Counted from the stretch's first letter, positions 24,640 to 34,976 are shown. The stretch is 64,000 bases of DNA from Puia sp. (GCA_031292515.1 JARLGZ010000108.1:1-64000); one strand, 5' to 3'. Translations and numbers: made by a program. The notes: a model not told the origin generated them from the sequence alone.

Positions 24640-26182
24640 GATATTCGTCTCCGATGTTTATTTCCCAGATATTGGACCTGTCGATTCTGCCACTCACGAT
24701 ATTTTCGACGGCCGTCATGGCGGTGAGCATGCTGTGATCGCTGTTGTTATAACGGTGCATGCCGTTTCTGCCAATCAGATAGAGATTCTCTATTTTGTCG
24801 AGAAACTCCCGGACCCTGCCGAATCGGCTATATGCCCCGTAATAGGAAGGATAGGCTTTTTCTACTTTTACGACGGTGCTGTCCAATACCTGCTCCCTGC
24901 GCAGGATACCGATCTTTTCCATTTCCCGGATGGCCCTCTCTTTGATCGAATCGTCGTCGAGTTGCCAGAAAGGATCCGGTTCATTGCAAAAATATTCCAC
25001 CCCCAGCCAGTTTTTCGTGGAATCCGCCACCATAAATGGGCTCCAGTTGTTAAAGAACTGTATCCTGCCGGCCATCACCTCTTTGTCTTGTATGTAAAGC
25101 CAGTTGTCTCTCAATGGTCCCTTGTCGTTCTCAAGAGCCAGTCCCGAGGCCAGGATTCCGACGATCAGAAAATCCCTGTATTCGAGGCTGGTGGCAATTT
25201 CTTTTACGTCTTCCGGAATGGGAACCCGCCGCATTTGCCGGACAAGGTCATTGACGGGCATCGTGGAAAAGAAATAATCCGCCGATAGTTCTTCTGTTTC
25301 CCCGGTAATGCTGTTTGAGAGATTGACGGACAAAATACGATGCGCGTCATTTCCATTGAGGCCGGTGGCAGCAGTATGATAAAGGATCCTGCCTCCGAGC
25401 CGTTCGACTTCCTTCGCCACAGTTTCCCACATTTGCCCGGGGCCGTATTTCGGGTAGAGAAATTGCTCGATCAGGCTGGTATGAGTGCTTTTCCGGTTCG
25501 CGTTTTCCGAAGAAAAAACGGAATGCAGGGCATGCTTCAACATTTTTGCGATGTCCAGGTTTTTTACCCGCTGCCGCCCCCAGTCGGAAGGAATCTTTTC
25601 ACAAGGGACACCCCACACTTTTTCGGTATAGTCCTTAAAAAAGGTCAGATACAATTCCCTGCCAAACCTGTTTATAAAGAATTGGGCAAGATTTTCTTCC
25701 GGACTTATGGGAAACAATTTTGTACGGGTAAAGGAGGCGAGGATCTTACACATTTTGGGAATTCCGAGGTTTCGGATCATCCGCGCGTTCAGTTGCAGCG
25801 GGTAGTCGAAAAATTTCCGCCTGAAATAGATCCTCGATTTCCGCGGACGGACCAGCATACTCTCCGCGCCTGCGGCCTTATGCTCTTCGTCGATGGTAAA
25901 CCCGCTCCTCCGGTGTTGATATTGAATGTCTATGGAAGAGCTTTTTACAGAAGCGTCTATCGGCAAAAAATGAAGCCACCAGTTCAGCACTCTTTCGGAT
26001 TTGGAAAAGAACCGATGTCCGCCGATATCGATCCGGTTGCCTTTGTAAACGACCGTTTTTGAGAGGCCGCCGGGCTGACCCTCAGCTTCTATAAGTATCG
26101 GCCTGATATCGGTTTTCGTCAGCAGTTCGTAAGCCGCCGTCAATCCGGCCGGTCCTGCGCCTATGATGATGGCAGTTTTCAT
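24626..26182 (-). CDS. NAD(P)/FAD-dependent oxidoreductase (UDP-galactopyranose-mutase-like)
   Basis: A 518-aa flavoprotein. The dinucleotide-binding motif is [16 protein letters not shown] (residues 5-20), followed by [13 protein letters not shown] and [16 protein letters not shown], the pattern of the amine-oxidase/UDP-galactopyranose-mutase-like group. Later segments [18 protein letters not shown] and the tail [20 protein letters not shown] also fit this group, which occurs in cell-surface polysaccharide loci. The reaction is unproven. The start ATG overlaps the stop of the GT87-like gene by four bases (ATGA), and its end overlaps the methyltransferase start, so the three are translationally coupled. 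Confidence 0.88.
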   Translation of the reverse strand: MKTAIIIGAGPAGLTAAYELLTKTDIRPILIEAEGQPGGLSKTVVYKGNRIDIGGHRFFSKSERVLNWWLHFLPIDASVKSSSIDIQYQHRRSGFTIDEEHKAAGAESMLVRPRKSRIYFRRKFFDYPLQLNARMIRNLGIPKMCKILASFTRTKLFPISPEENLAQFFINRFGRELYLTFFKDYTEKVWGVPCEKIPSDWGRQRVKNLDIAKMLKHALHSVFSSENANRKSTHTSLIEQFLYPKYGPGQMWETVAKEVERLGGRILYHTAATGLNGNDAHRILSVNLSNSITGETEELSADYFFSTMPVNDLVRQMRRVPIPEDVKEIATSLEYRDFLIVGILASGLALENDKGPLRDNWLYIQDKEVMAGRIQFFNNWSPFMVADSTKNWLGVEYFCNEPDPFWQLDDDSIKERAIREMEKIGILRREQVLDSTVVKVEKAYPSYYGAYSRFGRVREFLDKIENLYLIGRNGMHRYNNSDHSMLTAMTAVENIVSGRIDRSNIWEINIGDEYHEEK

Positions 26183-27501
26183 TGGGTGTTTTTTATCTGT
26201 TGGGCAGCCTGTTTCTCATCAGGCATCATGACCAGTAAGAGAGTGGCCGACAATATAAGGTATTCACCGATGGTATGTTCCATTTTTATAAATCGGATAC
26301 GGCCGATATTTAAAAATATGCCGGTTGCCAATAAACCATACACCCATTTAAGCGACGGCCGGTAAAGCACGCAGGATAGCAGGAGCGGAAAAAGGCATTG
26401 TACGGTATAATACTGATGGCGATAGAACGGGGAGAAAAGATCGGATACCATATAGAGGCTATATCCCAGTAGCACCGTTTTAACGGGATTGAAATCCTTC
26501 GAAGCTCCCCCCTGACGATAATAGTATAGCACCGTTAGAACCAGTATGACGAGCATAGAAAGAATCAGCAGCCTGTCAACCGGGAGATTGTAATGAAAGA
26601 TATTTTTGACCAGGACAAAGAAATTGCCGTTTTCGGAATGAATGTTTTTGGAGTCCTCATCTTGCCCGGTATAGTGAATTCCTTCCCATTTCGTGAAATT
26701 GGGATCCGGTGCGTTATCCTGGATGGCCGGATGCAGGTTCTGATGCAATTTTATCTGCTCCCCTATCGCTCTTTGGTAGTCCTGCCATAAGAATCGCTGC
26801 TGTTTATCACCAATCGTCCAACCGGCCAGGACGAGAACCGGGATGAAAAAAGAGATGAGCGTGGTCCGGGAGTATTTTCTTATAAGAAACAAAAACGGGA
26901 CGAAGAAGAGGATCGTATTTGGCCTGATCAATACCAGTACAATAGCCGCCAGGCCGGCTGCAGAAGCCCCCAAAAAGCCTTTTTGCCTTTGAAGGAGGTA
27001 AAAAACGGTCATAGCCAGGAAGGGGATGAGTAAATAATATTGACCATTATAAATATGCATCTTCCAGGCGTCGGTAAACAGGAACAGCATGGAAACGAGA
27101 ACGATTGCGAATCGTTGACCGGCCGTCTCTGCCAGTAAAACAGTCATTCCTGTCATGACCGACAACAGGATATACTCGAGAATAAACCAGCACAGGGATA
27201 TCTCTTTTTGCGTCGCCGCTGCAACCGGGTTTATCAACTTGTGAAAGAAGGGGGTAGCGGTGATATTTGATACCTTCAGGGTGTCGAAATTCTGCGGGTC
27301 GTAGGTTCGTATTCCATCGGACGGCGTCCATTTGTAAAAATACGGAGAACGCCCGTCTGCCGTCAGTCTCGCGCCCACAATCCTGTTTCTGAGGTCTCCC
27401 GATTCGTCTTTTTGCAAAAGGAAATCCCTGCGGGTGGTGTAGATTAGTAAGCCTGTACAAACGATGCAAATCAAGATTCCCGGTATCTTTTTTCCGATCA
27501 T
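26179..27501 (-). CDS. GT87-like polytopic membrane glycosyltransferase
   Basis: A 440-aa membrane protein with about ten hydrophobic helices. An N-terminal signal-anchor ([16 protein letters not shown]) precedes a large outer loop (residues 25-90) containing [11 protein letters not shown] and GRSPYFYKW, which is the usual layout of DUF2029/GT87 enzymes that use polyprenyl-phosphate sugars outside the membrane. The catalytic acidic residue is probably one of the Asp residues in the first loop. The acceptor is unknown. It is coupled to the FAD oxidoreductase by an ATGA overlap. A short C-terminal copy of its last helix lies at the end of the operon. Confidence 0.78.
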   Translation of the reverse strand: MIGKKIPGILICIVCTGLLIYTTRRDFLLQKDESGDLRNRIVGARLTADGRSPYFYKWTPSDGIRTYDPQNFDTLKVSNITATPFFHKLINPVAAATQKEISLCWFILEYILLSVMTGMTVLLAETAGQRFAIVLVSMLFLFTDAWKMHIYNGQYYLLIPFLAMTVFYLLQRQKGFLGASAAGLAAIVLVLIRPNTILFFVPFLFLIRKYSRTTLISFFIPVLVLAGWTIGDKQQRFLWQDYQRAIGEQIKLHQNLHPAIQDNAPDPNFTKWEGIHYTGQDEDSKNIHSENGNFFVLVKNIFHYNLPVDRLLILSMLVILVLTVLYYYRQGGASKDFNPVKTVLLGYSLYMVSDLFSPFYRHQYYTVQCLFPLLLSCVLYRPSLKWVYGLLATGIFLNIGRIRFIKMEHTIGEYLILSATLLLVMMPDEKQAAQQIKNTQ

Positions 27502-27535
27502 ACCTTTCGATTTTTAAACAGGGAAACAGTTTTTT

Positions 27536-28732
27536 TTAGCCGATTACCCTTTCGCTAATTTTGCCCGTCGTTTTTTTTTTTAAGATTATTTTCCTCGACC
27601 CATAATGCGTCATCTCTTCTTTTACCAGGTAGTGGTCCGCGTCGTATTCGGTAAGATGGCTGTCTTTATTCACGCCCGCTTTTCCTCTCCAGATATCCAA
27701 TTGTACCGGCTCCCATTGTTTGGTCTTTGCGGAGCGATAGGCGGCGTCCAGGATGGCGTTCACTATATAGCCATCGTAGAAAGTTTCCCTGGGGAGGGCG
27801 CCTTTTTCCATGGAATCGAACATATCCGTGAACATATGGTTGTAGCCAAGATCATTTAATTCGTCGCCGACGGGAAAGAGCCAGCCTGTATTGCTCTCCG
27901 CCTTTTCGGCCACATAGTCCGCACCTTTCCCGGTGGTGAACATTTCCAGACCTGTCCGCAGGAAATTATTGATCCAGATCGTTCCCTCCGTTCCCATCAC
28001 TTCGTCCCGCAAGTCGAGACCGCCGCGGAAGGTCCAGCTGACTTCGAACTGCCCGATCGCTCCATTCTCGTATTTTACGAGGCCGATGGCATGGTCTTCC
28101 GCGTCGATAGGCTTTACCTGGGTGTCGGCCCAGCACATGACTTCCAGCGGCCGGATGTCTTTCCCGATAAAGGTCCTCGCGATTTCGACGCAGTGGCACC
28201 CCAGATCGAGTATGCAGCCGCCTCCGGCCTGCTCCAGGTCCCAGAACCAATCGCTATGCGGCCCCGGATGGGTCTCCCTCGACTTGGCCCAGAGGATACG
28301 GCCGAGCGCCCCCTTGCGTACGCTCTCGTAGGCTTTCAGAAACTTGGGCGTATAGACCAGGTCTTCCAGGTACCCGTTAAAGATGCCGGCTGTCTCGACG
28401 GCTTCCAGCATTCGTTTTGCTTCGACCGCATTCCGGCCCAAAGGCTTGGTGGTGATAACGGCCTTTTTATATTTGCAGCAAAGCATGACGGCCGTTTCAT
28501 GGAGGTTATTGGGCAGGGATATGCAAACGATATCCGTATCGGGATGGGCGATGGACGTCTCCATATCGGTGGTCCAATGGCCGCAGCCATAGTCACGCGC
28601 GAATTTTTCGGCGCTTTCCTGCCGCCGGGAGAAAATGCTGACAATACGGTCTTTGCTTCTCTGACCTTGCAGGGAATCTGCATAGAATCTGCCGATGAAT
28701 CCTGAGCCGAGCATGGAGATCTTTCTGCCCAT
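27536..28732 (-). CDS. Gfo/Idh/MocA family oxidoreductase
   Basis: A 398-aa NAD(P)-dependent sugar oxidoreductase. The N-terminal Rossmann motif is [34 protein letters not shown] carries the conserved Lys-Pro of the family; and [20 protein letters not shown] contains the conserved His region. The family oxidises or epimerises sugars, inositols and nucleotide sugars; the substrate is unknown. The frame extends upstream to 28927, but the ATG at 28732 begins the canonical Rossmann strand. It lies 65 bases after a nucleoside-permease-like MFS gene, a common Bacteroidota pairing for uptake and oxidation of a sugar or nucleoside, and 34 bases before the GT87-like gene. Confidence 0.92.
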   Translation of the reverse strand: MGRKISMLGSGFIGRFYADSLQGQRSKDRIVSIFSRRQESAEKFARDYGCGHWTTDMETSIAHPDTDIVCISLPNNLHETAVMLCCKYKKAVITTKPLGRNAVEAKRMLEAVETAGIFNGYLEDLVYTPKFLKAYESVRKGALGRILWAKSRETHPGPHSDWFWDLEQAGGGCILDLGCHCVEIARTFIGKDIRPLEVMCWADTQVKPIDAEDHAIGLVKYENGAIGQFEVSWTFRGGLDLRDEVMGTEGTIWINNFLRTGLEMFTTGKGADYVAEKAESNTGWLFPVGDELNDLGYNHMFTDMFDSMEKGALPRETFYDGYIVNAILDAAYRSAKTKQWEPVQLDIWRGKAGVNKDSHLTEYDADHYLVKEEMTHYGSRKIILKKKTTGKISERVIG

Positions 28733-28797
28733 ATATTTGTTTTGTTGTGGTGTTCTATTGTTATGTTTTGTCCGGTCAGCCCGGTTTGTCTTTCCGG

Positions 28798-30024
28798 CTA
28801 TTTCAATGCCGGATCCGGCTGCCTTTCCAAGGGAGGGGCAGATTGCTTTTTCTCCCTGAAAAATATGATAAAATAGACCATTACCGCGGCGGCAATGAAG
28901 GCGGGCACATACCAGATGCTCTTCCAATCATGTCCATCCTGCACACGATAAAGATCGACGACAAAGCCTGAGACCCAAGTGCCGATCAACATCCCAACGC
29001 CATAGGTGGCAAAGGTGAATAAACCCTGGGCCGCATTTTTTATCTTTTCGCCCGCCTTCTTCTCGGTGTACATGTAACCCGTCACAAAGAAGAAGTCATA
29101 GCAAACCCCGTGCAGGATGATCCCCGCATATAACATCCAGCTATTTATTCCAAGATTGCCATAGGCAAAGCAAAGATAGCGGAGTATCCAGGCAGTCATG
29201 CCCAGCAGGAGCATTTTCTTTACACCGATTGAATTAAAGAGAAAAGGGATGGCGAGTATAAAGATGGCTTCCGAAAACTGACCGAATATCATTTTGCCGG
29301 CTGCGTTCTTCATGCCCAGCTCATTCAGAAAGGAATTGGCAAAACTGTAGTAAAAGGACAGGGGTATACAGACCAATATGGCGGCGATAAAAAAGATGAT
29401 ATAAGCCCGGTCTTTAAAAAGCACAAAGGCTTCCGCTCCCAATGCCTTGGAGGCAGTGGCTCCGGCCGAAACACCCTTTGGAGGCGTATCCGGCAACCCG
29501 AAACTGAATATCCCGAGCAGTACGGACGCCCCGGCGGCTATGTAAAAGGTCATGGAGGTCTTCTCGATCTCCAGGTACCCGATCAATAGCCCGGCCACGA
29601 TCCACCCGATGGTTCCGAAGACCCTGATCCAGGGAAATTGCTTACCCGGATCACTCATCTGGTGGAAAGCGATGCTGTTTGAGAGGGCGATCGTGGGCAT
29701 GTATAGAAGCGAATAGGCCAGTATGACCCAATAAAACGCTGTATTGCCGGTGATGCCTGTCGCGAGGAACAACAGGGCGGCTCCTGCCAGGTGCAACAGA
29801 CCCATGATCTTCTGGGCGGCAAAATACCGATCGGCGATCATGCCTATGAAAAAGGGGGAGAAGATGGTCGCTATGGCCAGTGCGCTGTAGGCGGCGCCAA
29901 TCTGGATGCCGGAGGAATGAAGATTGATCCCCATATAAGTCGACATGGTGACGTACCAGGAACCCCAGATGAAATATTCCAGGAACATCATCATTGACAG
30001 TTGAATGCCGCTTTTTTGTTTCAT
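28798..30024 (-). CDS. MFS transporter, nucleoside:H+ symporter (NupG) family
   Basis: A 408-aa transporter with twelve predicted helices. The N-terminus [23 protein letters not shown], followed by [24 protein letters not shown] and [18 protein letters not shown], is the hallmark of the nucleoside:H+ symporter group related to NupG and XapB. In Bacteroidota members of this group are often beside Gfo/Idh/MocA genes, as here, and may import sugars or nucleosides. It is the first gene of the minus-strand run that continues with the oxidoreductase and possibly the glycosyltransferase operon. Confidence 0.9.
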   Translation of the reverse strand: MKQKSGIQLSMMMFLEYFIWGSWYVTMSTYMGINLHSSGIQIGAAYSALAIATIFSPFFIGMIADRYFAAQKIMGLLHLAGAALLFLATGITGNTAFYWVILAYSLLYMPTIALSNSIAFHQMSDPGKQFPWIRVFGTIGWIVAGLLIGYLEIEKTSMTFYIAAGASVLLGIFSFGLPDTPPKGVSAGATASKALGAEAFVLFKDRAYIIFFIAAILVCIPLSFYYSFANSFLNELGMKNAAGKMIFGQFSEAIFILAIPFLFNSIGVKKMLLLGMTAWILRYLCFAYGNLGINSWMLYAGIILHGVCYDFFFVTGYMYTEKKAGEKIKNAAQGLFTFATYGVGMLIGTWVSGFVVDLYRVQDGHDWKSIWYVPAFIAAAVMVYFIIFFREKKQSAPPLERQPDPALK

Positions 30025-30174
30025 TTTTTTATTTTTCTGCGATGAATGGAATGGGCCGGCAATCGGGGAATAACCCCCAATTTAAGAGATCGAAGCAAAC
30101 TAATAAAAAAATGTTCCGGATAAATATTTTTTAAAGCGCTTATCTTGCACGTTCGGAATACTGCCTATCACATT

Positions 30175-30834
30175 ATGAGAACATTTGACGACACTTACAG
30201 GCACAAGGGCCTGCGCAGGCAACTGGTAGATACAATCAAACAGAAGGGAATCACCGACGAGCGGGTATTGGAAGCGATTCTGAATATCCCCCGTCATTTT
30301 TTCATGGACCTTGCCTTCGATACGATCGCCTATGAAGACCGGGCTTTCCCGATCGGAGAGGGACAGACCATTTCACAGCCTTATACCGTCGCCTATCAGA
30401 CCCAGCTGCTGGAAGTGAAGCCCTTCGAAAAGGTGCTGGAAATAGGTACTGGCAGTGCCTACCAGGCCATCGTGCTGGCGGAGATCGGAGCTCATGTCTA
30501 TACCATCGAACGGCAGAAAAAATTATTCGAAATAAACAAGGACTTTCCCTATCTCAAACGATATCCGAGCCTGAAATTTTTCTATGGGGATGGTTTCGAG
30601 GGCCTGCCCACCTATGCTCCTTTCGACAAGGTGATCGTGACTGCCGCGGCTCCCTTTATTCCGCCCAAGTTGATCGCACAGCTGAAGACCGGGGGGAAAA
30701 TGGTGATACCCGTCGGCACGGGAAACGTCCAAAGGATGCTGCGGCTCACCAAACTAGCCGATGGCGGGACCACGGAAGAGGCCTTCGACAATTTCTCGTT
30801 CGTGCCTATGCTCGGGGGGCGTAATAGTGAGTAG
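30175..30834 (+). CDS. pcm: Protein-L-isoaspartate O-methyltransferase
   Basis: A 219-aa enzyme that methylates L-isoaspartyl residues so that damaged proteins can be repaired. Visible motifs are RHFFMDLAFDTIAYEDRAFPIGEGQTIS with the substrate-binding loop, VLEIGTGSAYQAIVLAEIGA (SAM binding), the acidic VYTIERQ, and FDKVIVTAAAPFIPP. The upstream TTG at 30145 would add ten residues; the ATG at 30175 fits the family and lies about 30 bases after a TATCTTGC promoter-like box. The last residues (NSE) and the stop codon are encoded by the start of a heptanucleotide repeat (30826-30860). Confidence 0.95.
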   Translation: MRTFDDTYRHKGLRRQLVDTIKQKGITDERVLEAILNIPRHFFMDLAFDTIAYEDRAFPIGEGQTISQPYTVAYQTQLLEVKPFEKVLEIGTGSAYQAIVLAEIGAHVYTIERQKKLFEINKDFPYLKRYPSLKFFYGDGFEGLPTYAPFDKVIVTAAAPFIPPKLIAQLKTGGKMVIPVGTGNVQRMLRLTKLADGGTTEEAFDNFSFVPMLGGRNSE

Positions 30835-30995
30835 TCAGTAGTGAGTGGTGAGTAGTGAATAGAGTTATTTACGGATGGGGGGCTACATAAAACTGTATAA
30901 CGACATTTACAACAAACTAACGACTATTACCCTGTCTGAAGGCACTGACCACTGACCACTCACTAACTCTTCATCCCACTCACTACTCATTACTG
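30826..30995. repeat. Heptanucleotide (RGTSAGT) inverted-arm element between pcm and a hydrolase gene
   Basis: The left arm (30826-30860) is five exact-phase 7-base units: AGTGAGT, AGTCAGT, AGTGAGT, GGTGAGT, AGTGAAT. The right arm (about 30943-30995) carries the same units on the minus strand, three on each side of a 13-base GGGATGAAG-type spacer. The arms can pair over a loop of about 85 bases. Each arm contains the stop codon of the adjoining convergent gene. Related arms lie at 39201-39344 and 54588-54660. Confidence 0.75.
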
Positions 30996-30996
30996 A

Positions 30997-31854
30997 CTAA
31001 AGAAATTCCACCACCTGCCGGAAGACTTCGTCATCGCGGTAAATCTTTCTATGTCCCAATCCGTTTGTAATGACGAACTGTATGTTTTCATGATGATCTT
31101 CCCGCACCCTTAATGCATCACCGACCGGGGTGATGGTATCCTCGTTGTCATGTATCCAAAGAATGGAGGCCGTGATATGGTTCATGCATCTGCGGATCGA
31201 ATAATGGTCTGAAGCGAATCCGCCGATCTTACGAATCTGTTCTTCAAATTCGATATGAATGTCCTGGTTAAGCCGCAGGAACCGGAAAAAGAACTCTATA
31301 GCCGTCCTCATTTCGGTAGCGGGCGCGATCAGCGCGACACGGGTTCCCCTGTCATGAGGATAGGTTTCCAGGAGAGAAGCGAGGGCCAGCCCCCCAAAAG
31401 AATGTGCCATAAAAGATTGGATCGGGCCGAACCGTTCGCAGACGGAGCGGATTACGTTGGCATAAAGCGGCAGGCTGATATGTTTCCCCCCGGACTGGCC
31501 ATGCGCAGGCGCATCGAAGGCCAACACCTCGTATCCTTTCTTCAGGAAGGCACCGATATAAGTTTCGAAATTTGCCGAGCCGGATTCAAAACCATGTATG
31601 ATCAGCACCCTTTTCCGGACTTCGGCGCCTGCATCATCGGGCAGCCAGCGGTGTCCCCGGATCATATGCCCGTCCTGTCTGAAAGAGAGCGCATGGCCTT
31701 TTTCGAATAGGGGAGGGAGCTTCTTTTTTATCCGGTGCATGGGCGTGCAGAACAGATCGAACGCTTTTCGGGCCGCCTTCTTTTTTGACACAAGCGCAAG
31801 GATATTGAGGCTTGCCCGTATATAACCAATCGTGACCTTCTTTGTCAGCTTCAT
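30997..31854 (-). CDS. Alpha/beta hydrolase
   Basis: A 285-aa hydrolase without a signal peptide. The first core strand and oxyanion region are VLIIHGFESGSANFETY, the nucleophile elbow is MAHSFGGLALAS (Ser nucleophile), and LWIHDNEDTITPVGDA and NGLGHRKIYRDD supply the likely catalytic Asp and His. The N-terminal 60 residues are basic and helical and could be a cap or membrane-associating segment. The substrate is unknown. It converges with pcm, and its stop codon begins a heptanucleotide repeat arm. Confidence 0.87.
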   Translation of the reverse strand: MKLTKKVTIGYIRASLNILALVSKKKAARKAFDLFCTPMHRIKKKLPPLFEKGHALSFRQDGHMIRGHRWLPDDAGAEVRKRVLIIHGFESGSANFETYIGAFLKKGYEVLAFDAPAHGQSGGKHISLPLYANVIRSVCERFGPIQSFMAHSFGGLALASLLETYPHDRGTRVALIAPATEMRTAIEFFFRFLRLNQDIHIEFEEQIRKIGGFASDHYSIRRCMNHITASILWIHDNEDTITPVGDALRVREDHHENIQFVITNGLGHRKIYRDDEVFRQVVEFL

Positions 31855-31989
31855 CCGCTATTTTTTTTCTCTTGCCGGCATTCCTCTTTCCGGAAAGCCT
31901 GCGTTTTTTGCCCGTCAGGAAGTTTGTATCTTGTCCTTCCATAATCGACAAATATAGACCTAAAAATCCCTCGTAATAAAATTTCACCC

Positions 31990-32748
31990 ATGCAGTTAGT
32001 GATGATCGGATCGGGAAATGTGGCGACCGTACTCGGCAGGCGGATTCGTCTGGCGGGCCATACGGTGTTACAGGTTGTCAGCCGTCAACCCGAAAATGCC
32101 GCCCGGCTGGCAGGGGAGCTGGGGAGCGCCTTCACGGACAAATGGCAAGAGATCGACAAACAGGCGGATCTTTACCTGGTTGCCTTGTCCGACACCGCCC
32201 TTTCCGACTTTGCACGGCGTGGTCCTGCCCTGGATAATCGCCTGGTGGCCCACACGGCCGGAGCGGTTTCCAAAGACCTGCTAGAAACGATCACCAGGCG
32301 GCCGGCAGTCCTCTACCCCCTGCAAAGCCTGCGCAAGGAAATAGAATTTTACCCGGAGATACCGTTGCTGATCGATGCGCAGACCCCTGCGGACAAGGAA
32401 CTGCTCACCGCCTTTGCCCGGACGATTTCCGGCGTAGTACGGGAAGCCGATGATGAGACAAGGATCAAACTGCACCTGGCGGCAGTCCTGGTAAATAACT
32501 TCGGCAACCACCTGTTCAGACTGGCCGAAGACTACTGCCGGCAGGAGAAGGTCGATTTTAGGCTGCTTCTGCCCGTTATCAGGGAAACGGCTGACCGGTT
32601 AACCCGTTTCAGCCCCGGGGAAGTGCAGACGGGACCTGCTATCCGAAAAGATCGGGCTACTATCGAAAAGCATCTATCGATGCTTGGTAAATATTTGGAT
32701 ACGAGTGAATTGTATGAGTTGTTTACGAAACAGATTGAAGCGCTCTGA
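31990..32748 (+). CDS. Rossmann-like/DUF2520 domain protein
   Basis: A 252-aa protein with an N-terminal Rossmann domain (LVMIGSGNVATVLGRRIRLAG, NADP-reductoisomerase-like) and a C-terminal helical DUF2520 domain (AAVLVNNFGNHLFRLAEDYC, RETADRLTRFSPGEVQTGPA). The architecture resembles beta-hydroxyacid dehydrogenases and ketopantoate-reductase-like enzymes; the substrate is unknown. In Bacteroidota this gene commonly precedes kdsC, UbiA and maf, as in this window, although here a SRPBCC gene on the opposite strand interrupts. It ends one base from that convergent gene. Confidence 0.92.
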   Translation: MQLVMIGSGNVATVLGRRIRLAGHTVLQVVSRQPENAARLAGELGSAFTDKWQEIDKQADLYLVALSDTALSDFARRGPALDNRLVAHTAGAVSKDLLETITRRPAVLYPLQSLRKEIEFYPEIPLLIDAQTPADKELLTAFARTISGVVREADDETRIKLHLAAVLVNNFGNHLFRLAEDYCRQEKVDFRLLLPVIRETADRLTRFSPGEVQTGPAIRKDRATIEKHLSMLGKYLDTSELYELFTKQIEAL

Positions 32749-32749
32749 G

Positions 32750-33298
32750 TCACTCCCTCGATCTCTGCCTGGTTTCCGCAAGCCTTTTCAGATTCACCAG
32801 TCCCTTATCGAATTCGTCGCCGATCATCTTGTCGATCGCCAGCACACCCATCCATCTGGCGACGGGATTATTTCCCATATCGGCAGTCATATACCATTTT
32901 AATTCCGTTTTTTCCTCTCCCTGTAATTCCCATCCTCCCATGGCGGCATCGGATCCTTCAAATTCGAGGCGGGTGACGACCCTTTTTTTCGGGATTGCCT
33001 CGATGATGGTCAGCTTGCCATTGCCTACGTTGGGATTGCTGCTTTGCCATTTATACCAGGCCCCATTGCCGGCTACGGTATCCCCATATTGTTTTTTCAT
33101 ATTTGGATCGATCTGGTTCCAGGTCATCCAGCCGTCATAGCTCCTGAGATCGGCCAGCAGGCCGTAGACGGTCCCGGCGGGCGCATTGATAGAGATGGTT
33201 CTTTCCACGTAAACTTTTTTCGGAAGGAAAAAAGCGATGATACAGAGGGAGACGATCACGACGAGGAGCCAGAAAAGGACGCGTTTGAAGATTTTCAT
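32750..33298 (-). CDS. SRPBCC family protein, membrane-anchored
   Basis: A 182-aa protein with an N-terminal hydrophobic helix (FWLLVVIVSLCIIAFFL, about 8-24) and a START/SRPBCC domain: VERTISINAPAGTVYGLLADLRSYDGWMTWNQIDP and the C-terminal helix VLAIDKMIGDEFDKGLVNLKRLAE. Polyketide-cyclase-like proteins of this group bind hydrophobic ligands; the ligand is unknown. It is a single gene wedged between the convergent DUF2520 gene and the divergent kdsC gene. Confidence 0.88.
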   Translation of the reverse strand: MKIFKRVLFWLLVVIVSLCIIAFFLPKKVYVERTISINAPAGTVYGLLADLRSYDGWMTWNQIDPNMKKQYGDTVAGNGAWYKWQSSNPNVGNGKLTIIEAIPKKRVVTRLEFEGSDAAMGGWELQGEEKTELKWYMTADMGNNPVARWMGVLAIDKMIGDEFDKGLVNLKRLAETRQRSRE

Positions 33299-33352
33299 GG
33301 CAATTTATTTTGAATTAGGCAACCGTAATCCCTACAAAATACGAAATACCTG

Positions 33353-33381
33353 CTGTAATATCCCAATTACAGGTAATTTTG
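33353..33381 (+). promoter_or_regulatory. kdsC promoter with operator-like inverted repeat
   Basis: TAATTTTG (33374-33381) matches the TAnnTTTG -7 consensus and lies about 80 bases before kdsC. A perfect 7-bp inverted repeat, CTGTAAT (33353-33359) and ATTACAG (33366-33372), ends one base before the -7 box, where a bound repressor would block RNA polymerase. The regulator is not identified. Confidence 0.5.
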
Positions 33382-33460
33382 CACCCGTGATTCCCGGGGA
33401 GGATATTATGATCGATTCGCCCGTGGAGGCTATTCTGCCCAAACCGGCATATAATTTCAG

Positions 33461-33988
33461 ATGACCATGAACGTTTTAACAATATTCAAACAGATCAGGA
33501 CTTTTATATTCGATGTGGACGGTGTGCTTACAGATGGTTCCGTCCAGGTGTTCGACACCGGCGAGCAAGTGCGGCGGATGAATACAAAAGATGGATATGC
33601 CCTCCAACTGGCCATCAAAAAAGGATACGGCATGGCCATTATTTCGGGGGGAGCTTCCGAAGGGGTCCGCAAGCGGCTGCAGGGTTTAGGAGTCCGGGAC
33701 ATCTTTCTGAAAGTCGATAATAAAAAGCAGCAGCTCGAGCAATATGTCCTGGAAAAAGGCCTGCAGTATGACGGCATATTGTACATGGGAGACGATATTC
33801 CCGACTACCAGGTCATGAAACAGGTCGGCCTGGCTTGTGCACCGGCGGACGCGATACCCGATATAAAACACATTTCCGGCTATATATCCAATTTTGCAGG
33901 CGGACATGGCTGCGTCAGGGACGTCATCGAAAAGGTGTTGAGGCTGAACGGCGATTGGGAGGGAGATGTTTTAGTTGCTTCAAAATAA
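33461..33988 (+). CDS. kdsC: 3-deoxy-D-manno-octulosonate 8-phosphate phosphatase (HAD-IIIA)
   Basis: A 175-aa HAD phosphatase of the KdsC type, which releases KDO from KDO 8-phosphate for lipopolysaccharide inner core synthesis. It has the nucleophile motif TFIFDVDGVLTDGSV, the MNTKDGYALQLAIKKGYGMAIISGG segment with the conserved Ser/Thr region, and YMGDDIPDYQVM with the metal-binding Asp pair. The capless tetrameric KdsC length fits. Starts at 33461 or 33467 are both possible. It is followed after about 40 bases by UbiA and maf, probably one transcript. Confidence 0.92.
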   Translation: MTMNVLTIFKQIRTFIFDVDGVLTDGSVQVFDTGEQVRRMNTKDGYALQLAIKKGYGMAIISGGASEGVRKRLQGLGVRDIFLKVDNKKQQLEQYVLEKGLQYDGILYMGDDIPDYQVMKQVGLACAPADAIPDIKHISGYISNFAGGHGCVRDVIEKVLRLNGDWEGDVLVASK

Positions 33989-34028
33989 AATCTTTTATCT
34001 TGCAGTCCCAGTATAGCTGAAATCAATT

Positions 34029-34973
34029 ATGAAACTGCTAGGCGCCTTTCTACGACTTGTCCGCTGGCCAAACCTTGTTTTTATCGCACTGACGCAGTCG
34101 CTGTTTTACTATTGTATTCTGCTGCCCAGTCTGCGGGGAGCGACGCTTGACAGTTATCCAAATATCCTCCGGACCCCTCTCTTTTGCCTGCTATCCCTGT
34201 CTTCTTTGCTGATAGCCGCCGCAGGTTATATCATCAACGACTATTTTGACTTAAATATAGATCGTGTCAATAAACCCGACAAACTGGTGGTCGACCGTAT
34301 TATTAAACGGCGATGGACGATCATCTGGCATTGGATATTGTCGGGCCTGGGCGTGCTCCTCGGGTTTTATGTCAGCTGGAAACTGGACAACTGGATTGTC
34401 GGACTGGCCAACCTGGGATGCGTCGTCCTGCTTTGGTTCTACAGCACTATTTTTAAAAGAAAACTATTGATCGGGAATGTGATCATTTCCCTTCTTACCG
34501 CCTGGGTCATCCTGGTATTGTATATCTGCGAGTTCAGGGTCGACGTATTTGTGGATCCCGTCTATCACCAAAGGCTCTCCAGGCTCTTTAAGTTCGCGGT
34601 CCTTTACGGCGGGTTTGCCTTTATTATCTCGTTGATCCGTGAAGTGATAAAGGACATCGAGGATATGAAGGGCGACGCACGCTATGGATGCCGCACCATG
34701 CCCATCGTATGGGGTATAAACGTCGCCAAAGTATTTGCGGGTACCTGGACGGGTGTACTCATAGGTGCGCTCGTCATCATTCAGTTCTACGTATTGCAAT
34801 ACGGATGGTTCCTGGAGGTCATTTACTGTATATTGCTGCTGATAATACCTTTATGCCGGATCCTGCGGAAATTATATGCGGCATCAGTAACGGCCGACTA
34901 TCACAACCTGAGCATGCTGATTAAAGGCGTCATGCTGGCAGGGATCCTGTCAATGATTATTCAAATTTTATAA
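34029..34973 (+). CDS. UbiA family prenyltransferase (geranylgeranylglycerol-phosphate type)
   Basis: A 314-aa membrane enzyme with about nine helices. The first Asp-rich motif is INDYFDLNIDRVNKPDKLVV, which binds the Mg-prenyl-diphosphate, and the second region IREVIKDIEDMKGDARYGCRTMP carries the second Asp cluster. Among UbiA enzymes this pattern is closest to the geranylgeranylglycerol-phosphate geranylgeranyltransferase-like group found in Bacteroidota, which may build an ether or prenyl lipid; the acceptor is not proven. It lies between kdsC and maf, four bases from maf, in a conserved Bacteroidota cluster. Confidence 0.9.
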   Translation: MKLLGAFLRLVRWPNLVFIALTQSLFYYCILLPSLRGATLDSYPNILRTPLFCLLSLSSLLIAAAGYIINDYFDLNIDRVNKPDKLVVDRIIKRRWTIIWHWILSGLGVLLGFYVSWKLDNWIVGLANLGCVVLLWFYSTIFKRKLLIGNVIISLLTAWVILVLYICEFRVDVFVDPVYHQRLSRLFKFAVLYGGFAFIISLIREVIKDIEDMKGDARYGCRTMPIVWGINVAKVFAGTWTGVLIGALVIIQFYVLQYGWFLEVIYCILLLIIPLCRILRKLYAASVTADYHNLSMLIKGVMLAGILSMIIQIL

Positions 34974-34976
34974 CCG

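Noticed and set aside
30826-30995. Possible CRISPR array
   Set aside because: The repeated unit is only seven bases with no spacers of constant length, and units occur in inverted arms.
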